Source: Primula veris
Taxonomy: Eukaryota > Streptophyta > Magnoliopsida > Ericales > Primulaceae
Reading direction: 5' to 3'
Assembly: GCA_963682055.1 (NCBI GenBank)
Contig: OY821746.1
Location: forward strand, 11,495,992 to 11,559,991
DNA length: 64,000 nucleotides
In this document: positions 61,601-64,000 of the stretch, piece by piece
Numbering within the stretch: position 1 is the stretch's first letter
Layout of the letters: every line of letters begins with the position of its first letter
Made by a program: the position numbers and the translations under genes
Notes under the pieces: generated by a model
Seen by the model: the letters and a program-made list of their open reading frames with translations, nothing else
What the model was told of the DNA's origin: nothing
The model's database searches: none

Positions 61601-63719
61601 CTTTTTCCACAAGAACAATGCGAGTCCCAGAAAAAACAGTAGCATTGGAATTGTTATTGACAAACCGATTATAAGTCCATCTCTTTTCTTATGACTAGAG
61701 GCAACGGGATACACCGTATCTATGAAGTTATTAAAAAAAAACGTCTATTAGCAGACTACTATGTCACAAGTGTTACATCTCTACACTGTACTGACATTTG
61801 AAACAAAATTTCAGCCAACCAACTATATGCAACTTCAGTATATAACAGAAGGTTAAAAATTCTTTAAGGTGTTAGTGCCTCTGATTTTTTAAATATTAGA
61901 AAACTCTATATCATTGCAGGTTATGTTGGTCATCTATCCATAGAAACCACAAATGAACACAAACCACAAGTCAATTATACAATTTTGCTATGATAATTTC
62001 TTATGGATATTGACCAACATTCATTCTCAAAGTGACTTTACGGTTTGCTGTGACTACATCTTTGTGTACAAGAATAGGTTATGCGCCTTCATCATTTTGA
62101 TGTAGTAATGTTGTGGTGGTAAAAGAAATCACAAAAAAACATAAGAAATAGTCTGGTTGGACTACTATGGGACTTATCATCTCTAATAGAATCAAATTAT
62201 CAAAGTATCCACATAATGGCCTTAACAGGCTGCAGCTTCAAGGCTCAACCTTTCATTTACCTTTTCGTTTACAAGCTGGACTGCCTTTCATTGATTAGCT
62301 TAAAACTGGTCTTTAGGCTTAAATAAGTTAGAAGCTTCATGCTAAGAAATCCATCTTATTTGCTTAAAAGCTACAAAGGAATAAGCCTACATACAGTTCT
62401 AATTTTTGCGACAATAAAGGTTTAAAGTAAATACCTGACTCAGAGGATGACATTCTGATATAAACATCTTCCCCATCAATTAATGATTTTAAATCAATTA
62501 ACTCCTCAAACCATAAAAAGCAACCACTTCCGCCATCAGATTTCATACTTGAATAAGCTGTACACGAGCAATTTTTAAAGCACCTCACTCTACATTCTTC
62601 AAGTGTCATGCTCGTGTTAAACCTTGCTTTCTTTGTGTCTGGTAATTTCAAACCCGGGTATCTTATAAACTTGTCACCCTTTTCACAGTCCAGAGGTATT
62701 TTCCTCTCGCACCCATTTGACCAGTCCCCCGTGTCGTAATCCTCCGGGTATTTGGCGACAAATTTGTCTAAACACATACATAGAGGGTTATTATCAACAT
62801 AACACCTACCATAAGCACCACAGGAGGCGTAATTATCACAAACATCGCTAGGTGGCCCACTCGAGTAAATGCCCCAACTGGCCTGTTTCTCAGACCATGT
62901 CAACCACTGCATTACGCCATTCGGGCTCAGAACTCTCCTTGGAAAAGACGAAATGTTGAGAACCGCAACACTGTAGTTAACCTCCACATTAGGTGTAAAC
63001 ATAAACACATATTGGAAAACAATTTTTTGCGTTAGTTTCGGCTGCCCACTAAATCTGTCACCAATCCATGGCCCAACACGAAACGTCGGTTTCCCACCTT
63101 TATACATAGTAATTTGAGGATATCCTTGTGTATCTATCATATATGTATAGTCACCTGGAGAAGGGTCGTCTTCGCTCTTCCACGACCTAAGCTTCCACTC
63201 TTGGCCCGTTACAAAATTCTTTCCCATTTTCATTCCGTCTAAAAGTGTATTTCCCGGATAATCAAAGCTCTGCCAAAGGAAATTCTCAGGATTTACTTCT
63301 CCCGCGTTCTTAATAACAAGATTCCCATTATCAAGCAGTTGCGCCACCGGACTTGATACAGAACTTGAAACATTGGAAGACCATACCATTTGGCCTGTAC
63401 TATTAAGGACAACTAAAACTCCTGTTTTTGTGAACTTCAAAGAACTTGAAGAATCGGTGAGGGGGGTTTCTCTGTTGGCGACCCATATTGCGGTTTTTAC
63501 AGTCAAACTCTTATACCATATTCCTAGATACCGATTCTTCGAATTCCCAGGGCTGAAGAATCCCAATTCAAAGCGTCCATTTGAAGAAACTATGGTATCA
63601 TTTTCTGTAACTATTTGATTCACAGCTATGCTATCTAAAGCAACATTGGAACAAAAAAAAAGGGGTAACAATATGATTATGCATAGAGGAATGAACAAGT
63701 AATTGTTTGATGTTTTCAT
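58602..63719 (-). CDS. G-type lectin S-receptor-like Ser/Thr kinase (gene B)
   Basis: Seven exons: 63719-62435, 61719-61576, 61423-61266, 60546-60339, 60254-60017, 59913-59763, 58919-58602, all with GT..AG introns and the same phases as gene A. The join is 833 residues. The start at 63719 (MKTSNNYLF) fits a signal peptide better than the in-frame ATG at 63755. Domains are B-lectin ([21 protein letters not shown]), S-locus glycoprotein and EGF-like cysteines, PAN ([14 protein letters not shown]), membrane helix, and a kinase with [25 protein letters not shown] and SPEY. It is an RD kinase. Exon 3 is longer than in gene A, adding juxtamembrane text. Intron 3 (719 bp) carries Helitron remnants and is ~400 bp longer than in gene A. 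The product is predicted to be a plasma-membrane receptor with unknown ligand. Confidence 0.93.
60800..60889 (+). mobile_element. Truncated Helitron 3' end in intron 3 of gene B
   Basis: Hairpin CACACGCAACGTGTGG is followed ~13 bases later by CTAA then T, a CTRR-type Helitron terminus. The 5' part is missing, so the left border is approximate. Confidence 0.5.
60890..61233 (+). mobile_element. Helitron remnant in intron 3 of gene B
   Basis: It ends CTAG before a T at 61230-61234, with hairpin CACGC-AAC-GCGTG ~15 bases before. Its 5' half (GTCAACCCAAG, GAGGCTGCC, CCAAAAATACCC) matches the 301-bp Helitron at 19906-20206. The 5' TC terminus is degraded and abuts the older Helitron end at 60889. 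It accounts for the extra length of this intron. Confidence 0.72.
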
Positions 63720-63810
63720 GATGAGTATAGTATGCCTGTGTTGTGTATCTATCATTGATTTTGTGTATTTAATGAGAGGAATGCAAGTAGGAAATGATAA
63801 TGGAAAGACT

Positions 63811-63815
63811 TTGAC
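63811..63815 (-). promoter_or_regulatory. W-box core upstream of receptor kinase B
   Basis: TTGAC (followed by T) on the plus strand, 92 bp above the ATG. It is in a similar place to the W-box cluster of gene A. Confidence 0.3.
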
Positions 63816-64000
63816 TAGAGTCTTATGGCCTTTCTTTGGGTAGAGTATCAGAAAGAAAGACGCATTTTTAAGGGGTTCACTAAAATATTAACCACAAAAT
63901 ACTACTAGTGATACCAAATATGAACATTCTACGATTCTATCACTTCTTAGTTGTTAACTTGTGTAGATGATGGGATATATTCCATTTCTCTTGTCACATG
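63816..64000. other. Upstream DNA of gene B
   Basis: AT-rich, no gene seen. The promoter of gene B probably extends past the window end. Confidence 0.4.

Noticed and set aside
9894..63719. Self-incompatibility (S) locus
   Set aside because: The kinases have S-domains, but this is a large family with many other roles. No small cysteine-rich pollen ligand or S-locus glycoprotein gene is visible.

Overview
This is plant nuclear DNA, most likely from a dicot. It is AT-rich, its genes have introns with canonical GT..AG borders, and most of the length is nested transposable elements. No bacterial or organellar gene organisation is visible. I cannot name the species.

Layout: (1) 322-8142 is a nearly intact Ty1/copia retrotransposon on the minus strand, with ~1.28 kb LTRs and a perfect TATTC target duplication. 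Its gag and pol are separated by a frame change near a 24-G run and by one stop. (2) 9894-14185 (minus) is a complete seven-exon S-domain (G-type lectin) receptor kinase gene. (3) 14768-32023 is a rearranged region. It holds a 1.36-kb inverted-repeat element whose empty site is preserved nearby, an old decayed copia element (19272 to ~26200, plus) with a 301-bp Helitron inside, and tandem arrays on both sides built from a 1,085-bp unit. That unit fuses the copia 3' end to flanking DNA. (4) 32024-34791 is AT-rich DNA with a minisatellite. (5) 34792-55189 is a nest: weak CACTA-like ends enclose an old copia element (34989-53326), which encloses a 14-kb Tat-type Ty3/gypsy element (38538-52606, minus) with a clean GATAT duplication. 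(6) 55465-55945 is a hAT-type MITE. (7) 58602-63719 (minus) is a second seven-exon S-domain receptor kinase, paralogous to the first.

The only genes that look functional for the host are the two receptor kinases. They lie in the same orientation with identical exon phases, so they are an old tandem duplication now pushed about 44 kb apart by mobile DNA. Each predicts a plasma-membrane receptor: signal peptide, B-lectin, S-locus glycoprotein and PAN domains outside, one membrane helix, and an RD-type serine/threonine kinase inside. Both carry W-box cores within about 110 bp upstream of the ATG.

The most interesting features are the copia-derived 1,085-bp satellite with a higher-order pattern, the element/empty-site pair, and a young but coding-defective Tat element whose 3' region and LTRs hold their own tandem repeats. 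I did not find a convincing new biochemical system.
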